From CADCTB01 sp963768975 (GTDB lineage Bacteria; Actinomycetota; Acidimicrobiia; Acidimicrobiales; AC-14), in assembly GCA_963768975.1 (NCBI GenBank), contig CAVYKB010000013.1, forward strand, positions 248,001-312,000: 64,000 nt of DNA. Direction: 5' to 3'. Under the pieces are notes generated by a model. It was given only the letters and a program-made list of their open reading frames with translations, made no database searches and had not been told where the DNA came from. Numbering within the stretch: the stretch's first letter is position 1; every line of letters begins with the position of its first letter. A program made the translations under genes and the position numbers. This document shows positions 46,117-54,167 of the stretch, piece by piece.

Positions 46117-46144
46117 GAAAGGGCGCCCTCTGGGGCGCCCTTTC
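46117..46144. terminator. bidirectional hairpin between LARTG protein and egtD
   Basis: GAAAGGGCGCCC (46117-46128) pairs perfectly with GGGCGCCCTTTC (46133-46144), with loop TCTG. It lies 24 nt after one stop and 5 nt after the convergent egtD stop, and the A/T ends suit both directions. Confidence 0.8.
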
Positions 46145-46149
46145 CGCGT

Positions 46150-47121
46150 CTACTCCCTGAAGGCCAGGGAGACGGCGAAGTCGCCGCCGGCGTCGGTCCA
46201 CCACCGGGCGAGGGAGAGGTCGGCGTCGCCCAGCTCGGCCTCCACGCCCTCCCGGCGGAACTTGGCGCTGATCTCGGTGCGCATGGCCTCGCCGGCGTCG
46301 AAGCCGACGGTGAGGTCGAGGTCCTCGACCCTGACCTCCCGGGCGCCGTCCGCCCGCAGCCACATCTCGATCCACTCCTCGTCGGCGTCGAACCGGGCGA
46401 CATGGGCGAACCGCTCCGGGTCGAAGTCGGCGTGCAGCTCGCGGTTCACCACCCGGAGGACGTTGCGGTTGAACTCGGCGGTCACGCCGGCGGCGTCGTC
46501 ATAGGCGGCCTCCAGCCGGCCGACGTCCTTGACCAGGTCGGTGCCGAGCAGGAACCCGTCACCGGGGACCAGCAGGGCGGCCACCTCCGACAGGAACAGG
46601 GCCCGCTGCTTGGGGGCCAGGTTGCCGATGGTGCCGCCCAGGAACGCCACCAGCCGGCGCCCGCCGCCGGGAATGGTGTGGAGGTGGTGCTCGAAGTCGC
46701 CGACCACCGCGGTCACGCCGGCCTGGGGGTACTCGGCGGCGAGGGTGGCGGCCGCCTGGCGCAGCGTCGGCTCGCTGACGTCGAAGGCGACGATCCGCCG
46801 GAGCCGGCCGGAGCCGGCCAGGGCGTCGAGGAGCAGGTGGGTCTTCTCCGAGGTGCCCGATCCGAGCTCAACGAGGGTGTCGGCCCGGGTCAGGCGGGCG
46901 ATCTCGCCCGCCCGCTCCTCGAGGATGCTCCGCTCGCAGCGGGTCGGGTAGTACTCCGGCAGGCGGGTGATCTCGTCGAAGAGCGCCGAGCCGCGGGCGT
47001 CGTAGAAGTACTTGGGCGGAAGCTCCTTGGGCACCGAGGTGAGGCCGGCGGCGACGTCGCGTTTGAGGGCGGCCCGCAAGTCCTCGGGGCCCAGGTGGAC
47101 CTCCACATTGACGTTCGGCAC
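46150..47121 (-). CDS. egtD: L-histidine N(alpha)-methyltransferase
   Basis: EgtD makes hercynine by triple methylation of histidine, the first step of ergothioneine synthesis. It has 323 residues, the usual length. Conserved parts are KELPPKYFYDARGSALFDEI, LPEYYPTRCERSIL, the SAM motif TLVELGSGTSEKT and FLGGTIGNL. The GTG at 47121 (VPNVNVEVHLGP) is chosen; a CTG overlapping the egtB stop is also possible. It follows egtB on the same strand. Confidence 0.94.
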   Translation of the reverse strand: MPNVNVEVHLGPEDLRAALKRDVAAGLTSVPKELPPKYFYDARGSALFDEITRLPEYYPTRCERSILEERAGEIARLTRADTLVELGSGTSEKTHLLLDALAGSGRLRRIVAFDVSEPTLRQAAATLAAEYPQAGVTAVVGDFEHHLHTIPGGGRRLVAFLGGTIGNLAPKQRALFLSEVAALLVPGDGFLLGTDLVKDVGRLEAAYDDAAGVTAEFNRNVLRVVNRELHADFDPERFAHVARFDADEEWIEMWLRADGAREVRVEDLDLTVGFDAGEAMRTEISAKFRREGVEAELGDADLSLARWWTDAGGDFAVSLAFRE

Positions 47122-47132
47122 CGCCGGCGTGC

Positions 47133-48416
47133 TCAGAGGTCCCTCGCGCAGCGGAAGCCGGCGAAGATCTGCCGGCGGATCGGGTAGTCCCAGTTGCGGA
47201 AGGTCGTCCGCACCGCCAGCGGCGAGGCAGCCCACGACCCGCCCCGCAGCACCTTGTAGCCGGAGCCGAAGAACACCTCGGAGTACTCCCGGTACGGGAA
47301 GGTGGCGAAGCCGGGGTAGGGCTCGAAGTCCGACGACGTCCACTCCCACACGTCGCCGATCATCTGGTGGCAGCCGTAGGCGCTCACCGCGGCCGGGAAG
47401 GCGCCCACCGGCGCCGGCCGGAACAGGGCTCCGCCCAGGTTCGCCCGCCCGTCGACGTCACCCTCGCCCCAGGGCCAGCGCCGCTTCATCCCCTCGGGCG
47501 ACCACGACGCCGCCTTCTCCCACTCGGCCTCCGTGGGCAGGCGCTTGCCGGCCCAGCGGGCGTAGGCGTCGGCCTCGTACCAGCACACGTGCTGCACGGG
47601 CTCGTCGAGGGGCACGTCCTCCCGCCAGCCGAACCGCAGGCGCGACCACCGGCCGCCGCCCTCGGCCCGCCAGAACTCGGGTGCCTCGAGGCCGGCCTTC
47701 TGCCGCCACGCCCACCCGTCGTCGGTCCACCACCGGGCATCGTCGTAGCCGCCGGCGGCGATGAACTCGGCGTACTGGGCATTGCTGACGGGCGCCGCGT
47801 CGATCCGGAAGGCCGGCAGGTCGACGACGTGGGCCGGCCGCTCGTTGTCGTAGGCCCACGCCTCGCCGTCGGTGCCCATGACGAACGGGCCGGCGGGCAC
47901 GTCGACCTCGCCGGTGACCGGCCAGCCCGACGGCGGGGCCGGCGCCAGCGGGCGGTACCCGGGCTCCCCCATGAGCTGCAGGGTCGCCAGCATGGTCTCG
48001 TCGTGCTGGTGCTCGTGCTGGACGACCATGCCGTAGACGAACCCGCCGGCCAGCAGCGGCTGGTCACCGTCCAGCGGGACCGCGTCCAGCGTGTCCAGCA
48101 CCCGCCCCCGCACCTCGGCGATGTAGCGCCGGGCCGCCGCCGGCCCCAGCAGGGGAAGCGCCGGCCGGTTCGGCCTCGGGTGCCGGAAGGCGTCGTACAT
48201 GTCGTCCAGCGACGCGTCGATCGCCGGCGAGCCCGCCACTTCCCGGAGCAACCACAGTTCCTCGTAGTTGCCCACGTGGGCCAGGTCCCAGACGAGGGGC
48301 GACATGAGCGAGGAGTGCTGGCGGAGGAGGCCATCGTCGTCGAGGGGGTCGAGGAGGTCCAGCGACCGCCGGCGCACCGTCTCGAGGTCCTCCGCCACTT
48401 TTTGGCGAACGTCCAA
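47133..48416 (-). CDS. egtB: hercynine oxygenase (ergothioneine synthase)
   Basis: EgtB joins hercynine to a thiol donor with O2, using a 2-His/1-His iron site. It has 427 residues. The DinB-like N-terminal domain carries WDLAHVGNYEELW and the HxxxH-type HEHQHDETML. The C-terminal FGE-sulfatase domain contains GWREDVPLDEPVQHVCWYEA and ends SYKVLRGGSW-like, then RNWDYPIRRQIFAGFRCAR. No egtA, egtC or egtE is visible in the window, so the donor (gamma-glutamylcysteine or cysteine) cannot be deduced. The TTG start at 48416 has a CACACT box 7 nt upstream. It is divergent from ilvD. Confidence 0.93.
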   Translation of the reverse strand: MDVRQKVAEDLETVRRRSLDLLDPLDDDGLLRQHSSLMSPLVWDLAHVGNYEELWLLREVAGSPAIDASLDDMYDAFRHPRPNRPALPLLGPAAARRYIAEVRGRVLDTLDAVPLDGDQPLLAGGFVYGMVVQHEHQHDETMLATLQLMGEPGYRPLAPAPPSGWPVTGEVDVPAGPFVMGTDGEAWAYDNERPAHVVDLPAFRIDAAPVSNAQYAEFIAAGGYDDARWWTDDGWAWRQKAGLEAPEFWRAEGGGRWSRLRFGWREDVPLDEPVQHVCWYEADAYARWAGKRLPTEAEWEKAASWSPEGMKRRWPWGEGDVDGRANLGGALFRPAPVGAFPAAVSAYGCHQMIGDVWEWTSSDFEPYPGFATFPYREYSEVFFGSGYKVLRGGSWAASPLAVRTTFRNWDYPIRRQIFAGFRCARDL

Positions 48417-48442
48417 GCAAAACAGTGTGTCACCATCCTGCG

Positions 48443-50113
48443 ATGGATCTGCGCAGTCGCGAAGTCACGCACGGTTTCGAGCGGGCGCCGGCCCGGGCCA
48501 TGCTCCGGGCCGTCGGCATGACCGACGACGACTGGGGCAAGCCCCAGGTCGGCGTGGCCAGCTCCTGGAACGAGGTCACGCCCTGCAACATGCCGCTCGA
48601 CCGGCTGGCCAAGCGGGCCAAGGAGGGCGTGCGGGCCGCCGGCGGCTTCCCGCTCGAGTTCGTCACCATCGCGGTGTCAGACGGCATCTCCATGGGCCAT
48701 GAGGGCATGCGGGCGTCGCTGGTCAGCCGGGAGGTGATCGCCGACTCGGTGGAGACGGTGATGCACGCCGAGCGCTTCGACGCCCTGGTGACCTTCGCCG
48801 GTTGCGACAAGTCTCTGCCCGGCATGCTCATGGCCGCCGCCCGGCTCAACCTGCCCAGCGTGTTCCTCTACGGCGGGACGATCCTCCCCGGCCGGGGCGC
48901 CAAGGGGGAGGCGCTGGACATCGTCAGCGTCTTCGAGGCCGTCGGCGCCCACGCCTCGGGGGGGCTGACCGCCGAGGAGCTGTCGCTCATCGAGCACAAC
49001 GCCTGCCCGACGATCGGCTCCTGCGCCGGCATGTTCACCGCCAACTCCATGGCCTGCGTGGCCGAGGCGCTGGGGATGTCGCTGCCCGGGTCCGCGTCGG
49101 CGCCAGCGGTCGACCGCCGGCGTGATGACCTGGCCTACGCCAGCGGCCAGGCCGTCGTCGCCCTGGTGAACGCCGGCATCCGGCCCCGCCAGATCCTCAC
49201 CAAGGCGGCCTTCCACAACGCCATCGCCGTGGCCAACGCCATCGGGGCGTCGACCAACGTGGTCCTCCACCTCCTCGCCATCGCCAACGAGGCCCGGGTC
49301 GAGCTCGAGCTGGAGGACTTCAACACCGTGGGCCGGCGGGTGGCCCACGTGGCCGACATGAAGCCCCACGGCCGGTTCCACATGACCGACCTCGACGCGG
49401 TGGGCGGCGTGGCCGTCGTCATGCGCCAGCTGCTGGAGGCCGGCCTGCTCGACGGGGACTGCCTCACCGTCACCGGCAATACCGTCGCCGAGAACCTGGA
49501 GGCACTCGACCCGCCGGCGCCCGACGGCGTCGTGGTCCACGGCCTCGACAACCCGATCCACGCCGCCGGCGGCATCGCCATCCTCCGGGGGACGCTGGCC
49601 CCCAACGGGGCGGTGGTCAAGGTCGCCGGAATCGACGTGCTTCGGTTCGAGGGCACGGCTCGCGTCTTTGACGGCGAGGAGGCGGCGATGGAGACGATCC
49701 TCTCCGGGGCCATCAACTCGGGCGACGTCATCGTCATCCGCTACGAAGGGCCCAAGGGTGGGCCGGGCATGCGGGAGATGCTGGCCGTCACCGGCGCCCT
49801 CAAGGGCGTGGGCCGGGGCGGCGACGTGGCCCTCGTCACCGACGGCCGGTTCTCCGGCGGCACCCACGGCTACTGCGTGGGCCACGTGGCTCCGGAGGCG
49901 GTCGACGGCGGGCCCATCGGCCTGGTCGCCGACGGTGACCGCATCATCATCGACGCCGGCGCCCGCACCATCGACCTGCTGGTCGACGAGGCCACCCTGG
50001 CCGCCCGCCGGCTCGACTGGAAGCTCCCGGAGCCCCGCTACACGACCGGCGTGCTGGCCAAGTTCGCCCGCCTTGTGACGGGAGCGGACCGGGGAGCTGT
50101 CACCGAACCGTAG
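48443..50113 (+). CDS. ilvD: dihydroxy-acid dehydratase
   Basis: IlvD dehydrates dihydroxy acids to the keto acids of isoleucine and valine. It has 556 residues. The Fe-S cysteines lie in TPCNMPLD, FAGCDKSLPGM and GSCAGMFTAN, and the C-terminal substrate region ends ALVTDGRFSGGTHGYCVGHV. The ATG at 48443 begins MDLRSREVTHGFERAPARAM. It lies 26 nt from the divergent egtB start. The other ilv genes follow 1.6 kb later, separated by a surface-protein gene. Confidence 0.96.
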   Translation: MDLRSREVTHGFERAPARAMLRAVGMTDDDWGKPQVGVASSWNEVTPCNMPLDRLAKRAKEGVRAAGGFPLEFVTIAVSDGISMGHEGMRASLVSREVIADSVETVMHAERFDALVTFAGCDKSLPGMLMAAARLNLPSVFLYGGTILPGRGAKGEALDIVSVFEAVGAHASGGLTAEELSLIEHNACPTIGSCAGMFTANSMACVAEALGMSLPGSASAPAVDRRRDDLAYASGQAVVALVNAGIRPRQILTKAAFHNAIAVANAIGASTNVVLHLLAIANEARVELELEDFNTVGRRVAHVADMKPHGRFHMTDLDAVGGVAVVMRQLLEAGLLDGDCLTVTGNTVAENLEALDPPAPDGVVVHGLDNPIHAAGGIAILRGTLAPNGAVVKVAGIDVLRFEGTARVFDGEEAAMETILSGAINSGDVIVIRYEGPKGGPGMREMLAVTGALKGVGRGGDVALVTDGRFSGGTHGYCVGHVAPEAVDGGPIGLVADGDRIIIDAGARTIDLLVDEATLAARRLDWKLPEPRYTTGVLAKFARLVTGADRGAVTEP

Positions 50114-50194
50114 AAGAGCGTGGTTGACGCCTGGATGGGGTAATGTCCCGCCGTTAGCTGGCGGTAGTAGGCGACTTTAAGCGGGGAGTGCTTG

Positions 50195-51511
50195 ATGATA
50201 AGGACGAAGGGTCACAACCACCCGGTGGCGCGGCGCGTGGCCGTGGCCACGATGACCGTCTTCGCCGCCAGCGGCGTCGGCCTCGTGGCCGCCCCCATGG
50301 CGTTCGGCCAGCTCATCGTGATCAACGGCAGCAGCCAGGGGTCCTCGGTGACCAACTCCGGCTCGGCCAGCGCCAACACCGGGGGCAACACCGCGGTCGG
50401 AAACGCCACGACCAACAACGTCAGCATCACCGGCGGCACCGGGTCGCTGATCCCCGTCGAGGTGGGGCTGGGCAACGCCCAGACCAACAGCTCGCAGGGC
50501 AACGCCGCCATCACCACCGGAGCGGCCAACGCCACCGGCAACTCCGCCGGCACGGGCGTCGGCCAGTCGAACACCTCCGGCAGCCAGGTGAACAGCTTCC
50601 TCGCCGGCCAGCAGCAGTCCGCCGGCGTGACGAACGCCGGGTCGGCCAGCGCCAATACCGGTGGAAACAACGCCATCGGCAACGCGGCCCAGAACAACAC
50701 CACCGTGACGCAAGACACCAGCGGCGGGCTGCTCGGCGTCGGCGTCACTCTCGGCGGGCCCACCAACAACTCGACCGGCAACGCCACGATCAACACCGGT
50801 GCTGCGAACGCCGCCGGCAACTCCTCTGAGACCAACGTCGGCCAGGCCTCCCTCCAGGGCGGGGGCGGCGGGATCGGCGGCCCCGGCGGAGCCCACCTGC
50901 GACCGGGCGTGGGCGCGGTCGGCGGCCTCGGCCGCGCCGGCGTCGGCACGGCCCCCTGCAGCGCCGGGCGGTTCGGCTCCTTCCAAAACGTGAACGTCCG
51001 CAACCAGGGCGAGGCCGAGGCCAACACCGGTAACAACACCGCCATCGGCAACGCCTCCACCAACAACACCAACGTCTCGGGCGGCGGTGGCCAGACCGTC
51101 TCAGGCGGCCTGCTGGGCGTGGGCATCACCATCGGGGGCCCGGTCAACAACTCCAGCGGCACCGCAGTGATCAACACCGGCCCGGCCACGGCGGTGGGCA
51201 ACAACTCCGCCACCGAGGTCGGCCAGATCCAGGGCTGCCCCCAGGTCGCCACCCTCTCCGGCGGCCCCGGCGGTCGTCCGGGCGTCATCGTCCCCCCCGG
51301 CCACGTGCAGCGGCTCGGCACCGCCACCCTGGCCCGCACCGGCCTGGACACCGGCGACCTCGGCATGATGGCCGGCGCCCTGCTCGGCGTGGGCATGCTG
51401 CTGGTCGCCTCCCAGCGCCGGCGGGCGGCGGCGGCCCGGTCGGCGGCTGTCCCCATGGCCGGCCTCGGCTTCGGCCTGGGCGGCGACGACTGGGACCGGG
51501 CGGTTCGCTAG
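50195..51511 (+). CDS. secreted Asn/Gly/Thr-rich repeat protein with LARTG sorting-type motif
   Basis: This 438-residue protein has a signal peptide (VAVATMTVFAASGVGLVAAPMAFG). Three repeats of about 80-100 residues follow, near 35-125, 140-220 and 265-345. Each has NxGxAxANTGxNxAIGNA, then NN-T-V, GGLLGVGITxGGP and NNSxGxAxINTG. Such units suggest a regular beta-solenoid. The end is LARTG, a hydrophobic segment (MMAGALLGVGMLLVA) and an RRR-rich tail, a good class E-type sorting signal. GGGGAG precedes ATG 50195 by 6 nt. It shares the LARTG motif with the 44393 protein but not its repeats. The sortase is not in the window. Confidence 0.82.
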   Translation: MIRTKGHNHPVARRVAVATMTVFAASGVGLVAAPMAFGQLIVINGSSQGSSVTNSGSASANTGGNTAVGNATTNNVSITGGTGSLIPVEVGLGNAQTNSSQGNAAITTGAANATGNSAGTGVGQSNTSGSQVNSFLAGQQQSAGVTNAGSASANTGGNNAIGNAAQNNTTVTQDTSGGLLGVGVTLGGPTNNSTGNATINTGAANAAGNSSETNVGQASLQGGGGGIGGPGGAHLRPGVGAVGGLGRAGVGTAPCSAGRFGSFQNVNVRNQGEAEANTGNNTAIGNASTNNTNVSGGGGQTVSGGLLGVGITIGGPVNNSSGTAVINTGPATAVGNNSATEVGQIQGCPQVATLSGGPGGRPGVIVPPGHVQRLGTATLARTGLDTGDLGMMAGALLGVGMLLVASQRRRAAAARSAAVPMAGLGFGLGGDDWDRAVR

Positions 51512-51519
51512 CGGTCCGT

Positions 51520-51549
51520 TTGCCCGGCGCGTTCCCCACATGCCACACT
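51520..51549 (+). promoter_or_regulatory. possible ilvB leader promoter
   Basis: TTGCCC (51520-51525) and CACACT (51544-51549) are separated by 18 nt. The leader peptide ATG is 9 nt after the -10. This is a weak match to sigma-70. Confidence 0.4.
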
Positions 51550-51558
51550 GATCACGAC

Positions 51559-51594
51559 ATGAGCCGCTTTCGCGCCCTCGTACTTCTGCACTAG
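51559..51594 (+). CDS. ilv leader peptide
   Basis: An 11-codon frame encodes MSRFRALVLLH, ending TAG at 51592-51594. Leu-Val-Leu-Leu in the middle are four consecutive branched-chain codons, as expected for attenuation by Leu and Val supply. It lies 28 nt before a terminator hairpin and 101 nt before ilvB. Leader peptides of this kind control ilvBNC in other actinobacteria, but this one is called from position and sequence only. Confidence 0.7.
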   Translation: MSRFRALVLLH

Positions 51595-51652
51595 CGCACG
51601 CCTCACCAGACGCGTGCGCCGAACGACCTCCCAGCCGGGAGGTCGTTTTCTT
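51594..51652 (+). promoter_or_regulatory. ilvB transcription attenuator
   Basis: A first stem (GCGCACGC 51594-51601 with GCGTGCGC 51612-51619) is followed by a terminator stem. That second stem has 11 bp, AACGACCTCCC (51622-51632) with GGGAGGTCGTT (51637-51647), loop AGCC, and then TTCTTC. Together with the leader peptide this is a textbook attenuator. The competing antiterminator fold is not clear by eye. Confidence 0.75.
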
Positions 51653-51694
51653 CCCGGAACGACTGTGCTTACTGAAAGGCGGTTAGGAGACCCG

Positions 51695-53431
51695 ATGAAG
51701 CTGAACGGGGGCCAAGCCCTCATCAAGAGCCTGGAGATGGAAGGCGTCGAGGTCGTCTTCGGCCTGCCCGGCGGCGCCATCCTCCCGGTCTACGACCCCA
51801 TCATCGACTCACCGATCCGCCACATCCTCGTGCGCCACGAGCAGGGCGCCGGCCACATGGCCGAGGGCTACGCCCACGCCACCGGCCGCCCCGGCGTGGC
51901 CATGGTCACCAGCGGCCCGGGGGCCACCAACATCGTCACCCCCCTGGCCGACGCCATGATGGACTCGATCCCGATCGTCGTCATCACCGGCCAGGTGCCC
52001 AGTGCGGCTATCGGCACCGACGCCTTCCAGGAGTGCGACATCGTCGGCGTCACCCGGTCGATCACCAAGCACAACGAGCTGGTGACCTCGGCCCAGGACA
52101 TCCCCCGCGTCATCCGCGAGGCCTTCCACATCGCCACCACCGGCCGTCCGGGCCCGGTGCTGGTCGACATCCCCAAGGACCTCGTCGACCCCAACAACCC
52201 CAACTCGGCAATGGAGTGGTACTGGCCGGACTCGGTCGACCTGCCCGGCTACAAGCCGACCACCAAGGGCCACCCCCGGATGATCCGGGAGGCGGCCAAG
52301 CTCATCGCCGAGTCCAAGCGGCCGGTGATCTACGCCGGCGGCGGCATCCTCAAGGCCCGGGCCGCCGAGGCCCTGCGGGAGCTGGCCGAGCTGACCGGCA
52401 TCTCAGTGGTGACCACCCTGATGGCCCGGGGCGCCTTCCCCGACGCCCATCCTCTCTGCCTGGGCATGCCAGGTATGCACGGCAACTACACGGCGATCAC
52501 GTCCATGCAGCGCTCCGACCTGCTGATCGCCCTGGGCTCCCGTTTCGACGACCGGGTCACCGGCAAGGTGGGCGCCTTCGCCCCCGACGCCAAGATCATC
52601 CATGTCGACGTCGATCCCGCCGAGCTGGGCAAGGTGCGCCGGCCCGACGTCCCGATCGTGGGCGACTGCAAGGCGGTCATCGAGGAGCTGATCAAGGCGG
52701 TACGCGAGATCGGCATGCCGCAGCCCGACCGCTCCGAGTGGGACACCCAACTCAAGCAGTGGCAGGCCCAGCACCCGCTGCAGTACGACCAGGGCTGGAA
52801 CGAAGGAGACGCCCTCAAGCCGCAGTTCTGCATCGAGCAGCTGCGCGACGGCTCGCCGGAGGACACCATCGTCGTGTCCGGCGTGGGCCAGCACCAGATG
52901 TGGTCGAGCCAGTTCTGGCGGTTCAACCACCCCTACACCTGGGTCAACTCGGGCGGCCTGGGGACGATGGGCTTCGCCGTGCCGGCGGCCATCGGCGCCA
53001 AGGTCGGGATGCCCGGCCGCACCGTGTGGGCCATCGACGGCGACGGCTGCTTCCAGATGACGGCCCAGGAGCTGGTGACCGCCTCCGCCGAGCGCATCCC
53101 GGTCAAGGTGGCCATCCTGAACAACGCCTACCTGGGCATGGTCCGCCAGTGGCAAGAGCTGTTCTACGAGGAGCGCTACAGCGAGGTCTACCTGTCGCCC
53201 GACCTGCCCGACTACAAGATGTGGGCCGAGGCCATGGGCTGCGTGGGCATGCGGGTCGAGCATCCCGACGAGGTGGCGCCGGCCATCGAGAAGGCCAACT
53301 CCATCGACGACCGCCCGGTGGTCATCGACTTCCGGGTCGACTGGACCGAGAAGGTCTATCCCATGGTTGCCGCCGGCACCTCCAACGACCAGGTCATTCT
53401 GGGCCCGGAAATGGGCGAAGGGGGGCACTGA
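51695..53431 (+). CDS. ilvB: acetolactate synthase large subunit
   Basis: This enzyme makes 2-acetolactate and 2-aceto-2-hydroxybutyrate, using ThDP and FAD. It has 578 residues. The ThDP glutamate lies in FGLPGGAILPVYD...HEQGAGHMAEGYA, and the ThDP-binding GDGCFQMTAQEL and NNAYLGMVRQWQ motifs are near the end. The ATG at 51695 has TAGGAGA 4-5 nt before it; the open frame starts earlier but inside the attenuator. ilvN follows after an unusually long 186-nt gap. Confidence 0.96.
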   Translation: MKLNGGQALIKSLEMEGVEVVFGLPGGAILPVYDPIIDSPIRHILVRHEQGAGHMAEGYAHATGRPGVAMVTSGPGATNIVTPLADAMMDSIPIVVITGQVPSAAIGTDAFQECDIVGVTRSITKHNELVTSAQDIPRVIREAFHIATTGRPGPVLVDIPKDLVDPNNPNSAMEWYWPDSVDLPGYKPTTKGHPRMIREAAKLIAESKRPVIYAGGGILKARAAEALRELAELTGISVVTTLMARGAFPDAHPLCLGMPGMHGNYTAITSMQRSDLLIALGSRFDDRVTGKVGAFAPDAKIIHVDVDPAELGKVRRPDVPIVGDCKAVIEELIKAVREIGMPQPDRSEWDTQLKQWQAQHPLQYDQGWNEGDALKPQFCIEQLRDGSPEDTIVVSGVGQHQMWSSQFWRFNHPYTWVNSGGLGTMGFAVPAAIGAKVGMPGRTVWAIDGDGCFQMTAQELVTASAERIPVKVAILNNAYLGMVRQWQELFYEERYSEVYLSPDLPDYKMWAEAMGCVGMRVEHPDEVAPAIEKANSIDDRPVVIDFRVDWTEKVYPMVAAGTSNDQVILGPEMGEGGH

Positions 53432-53450
53432 TGTCGCACTCGCAACCGGA

Positions 53451-53542
53451 GGTTGCTCGGCGAGGGAGTTGCGCTCCAGCGTCCGGGCGGTGCCCGGACG
53501 CCTCCGCCGTCTTTTCTGGGGCGGGCGTCGCTGCGCTCGCCC
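53451..53542 (+). repeat. 3'-UTR head-plus-hairpin repeat, copy B (ilvB-ilvN gap)
   Basis: A 27-nt head (53451-53477) matches copy A at 25 of 27 positions. It is followed by a 10-bp hairpin (53479-53488 with 53492-53501, GCGTCCGGGC arms). At 53523-53542 a further hairpin reads GGGCG, loop TCGCTGCGCT, CGCCC. Copy C has the same loop but with the arms exchanged (CGCCC before, GGGCG after). Confidence 0.65.
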
Positions 53543-53617
53543 ACCCGTTGCGCCGGCAGCCGAGGAGGCCGCCTACGGCGGCTGGAGCGGCCGCCGGCGA
53601 GAACCCCGGAGGCGACC

Positions 53618-54163
53618 TTGGCTGATAAGCCCCGCCATCACATCCTCTCGGTGCTGGTCGAGAACAAGGCCGGCGTGCTGGCCCGGGTGTCGTCGCTCTT
53701 CGCCCGGCGGGGGTTCAACATCTACTCCCTGGCCGTAGCTCCCACCGACGACGAGCGGTTCAGCCGCATCACCATCGTCGTCGACGTGGAGTCGACCCCG
53801 CTGGAGCAGGTGACCAAGCAGCTGTTCAAGCTCATCAACGTGGTGAAGATCAGCGAGCTGGACCCCGCCCACGCCGTCGAGCGGGAGCTGATGCTCCTCA
53901 CGGTCACGGCGGAGCCCGGCACCCGAGGCCAGGTCATCGAGCTGGTCGACGTCTTCCGGGGCCGTATCGTCGATGTGGGCCACGACGAGCTCACCGTGGA
54001 GCTCGCCGGCCCCCCGTCCAAGCTCGACGACTTCGAAGACCTCATGCGGGCCTACGGCATCGGCGCCCTTCAGCGCACCGGCCGGGTGGCGCTGCCCAAA
54101 CTCGAACGCCAGGCAGCCCGCCTGCGTCCCGTGTCATCGAAAATCAGTGGAAAGGTGGGATAG
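53618..54163 (+). CDS. ilvN: acetolactate synthase small (regulatory) subunit
   Basis: This 181-residue subunit binds valine and activates IlvB. It begins with an ACT domain (HHILSVLVENKAGVLARVSS, then LFARRGFNIYSLAVAPT) and continues into the second, VDVFRGRIVDVGHDELTVEL. The TTG at 53618 is chosen: GGAGG lies 5 nt before it and the homologous N-terminus starts there. The open frame upstream passes through the repeat element. ilvC follows 4 nt after the stop. Confidence 0.94.
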   Translation: MADKPRHHILSVLVENKAGVLARVSSLFARRGFNIYSLAVAPTDDERFSRITIVVDVESTPLEQVTKQLFKLINVVKISELDPAHAVERELMLLTVTAEPGTRGQVIELVDVFRGRIVDVGHDELTVELAGPPSKLDDFEDLMRAYGIGALQRTGRVALPKLERQAARLRPVSSKISGKVG

Positions 54164-54167
54164 GACC

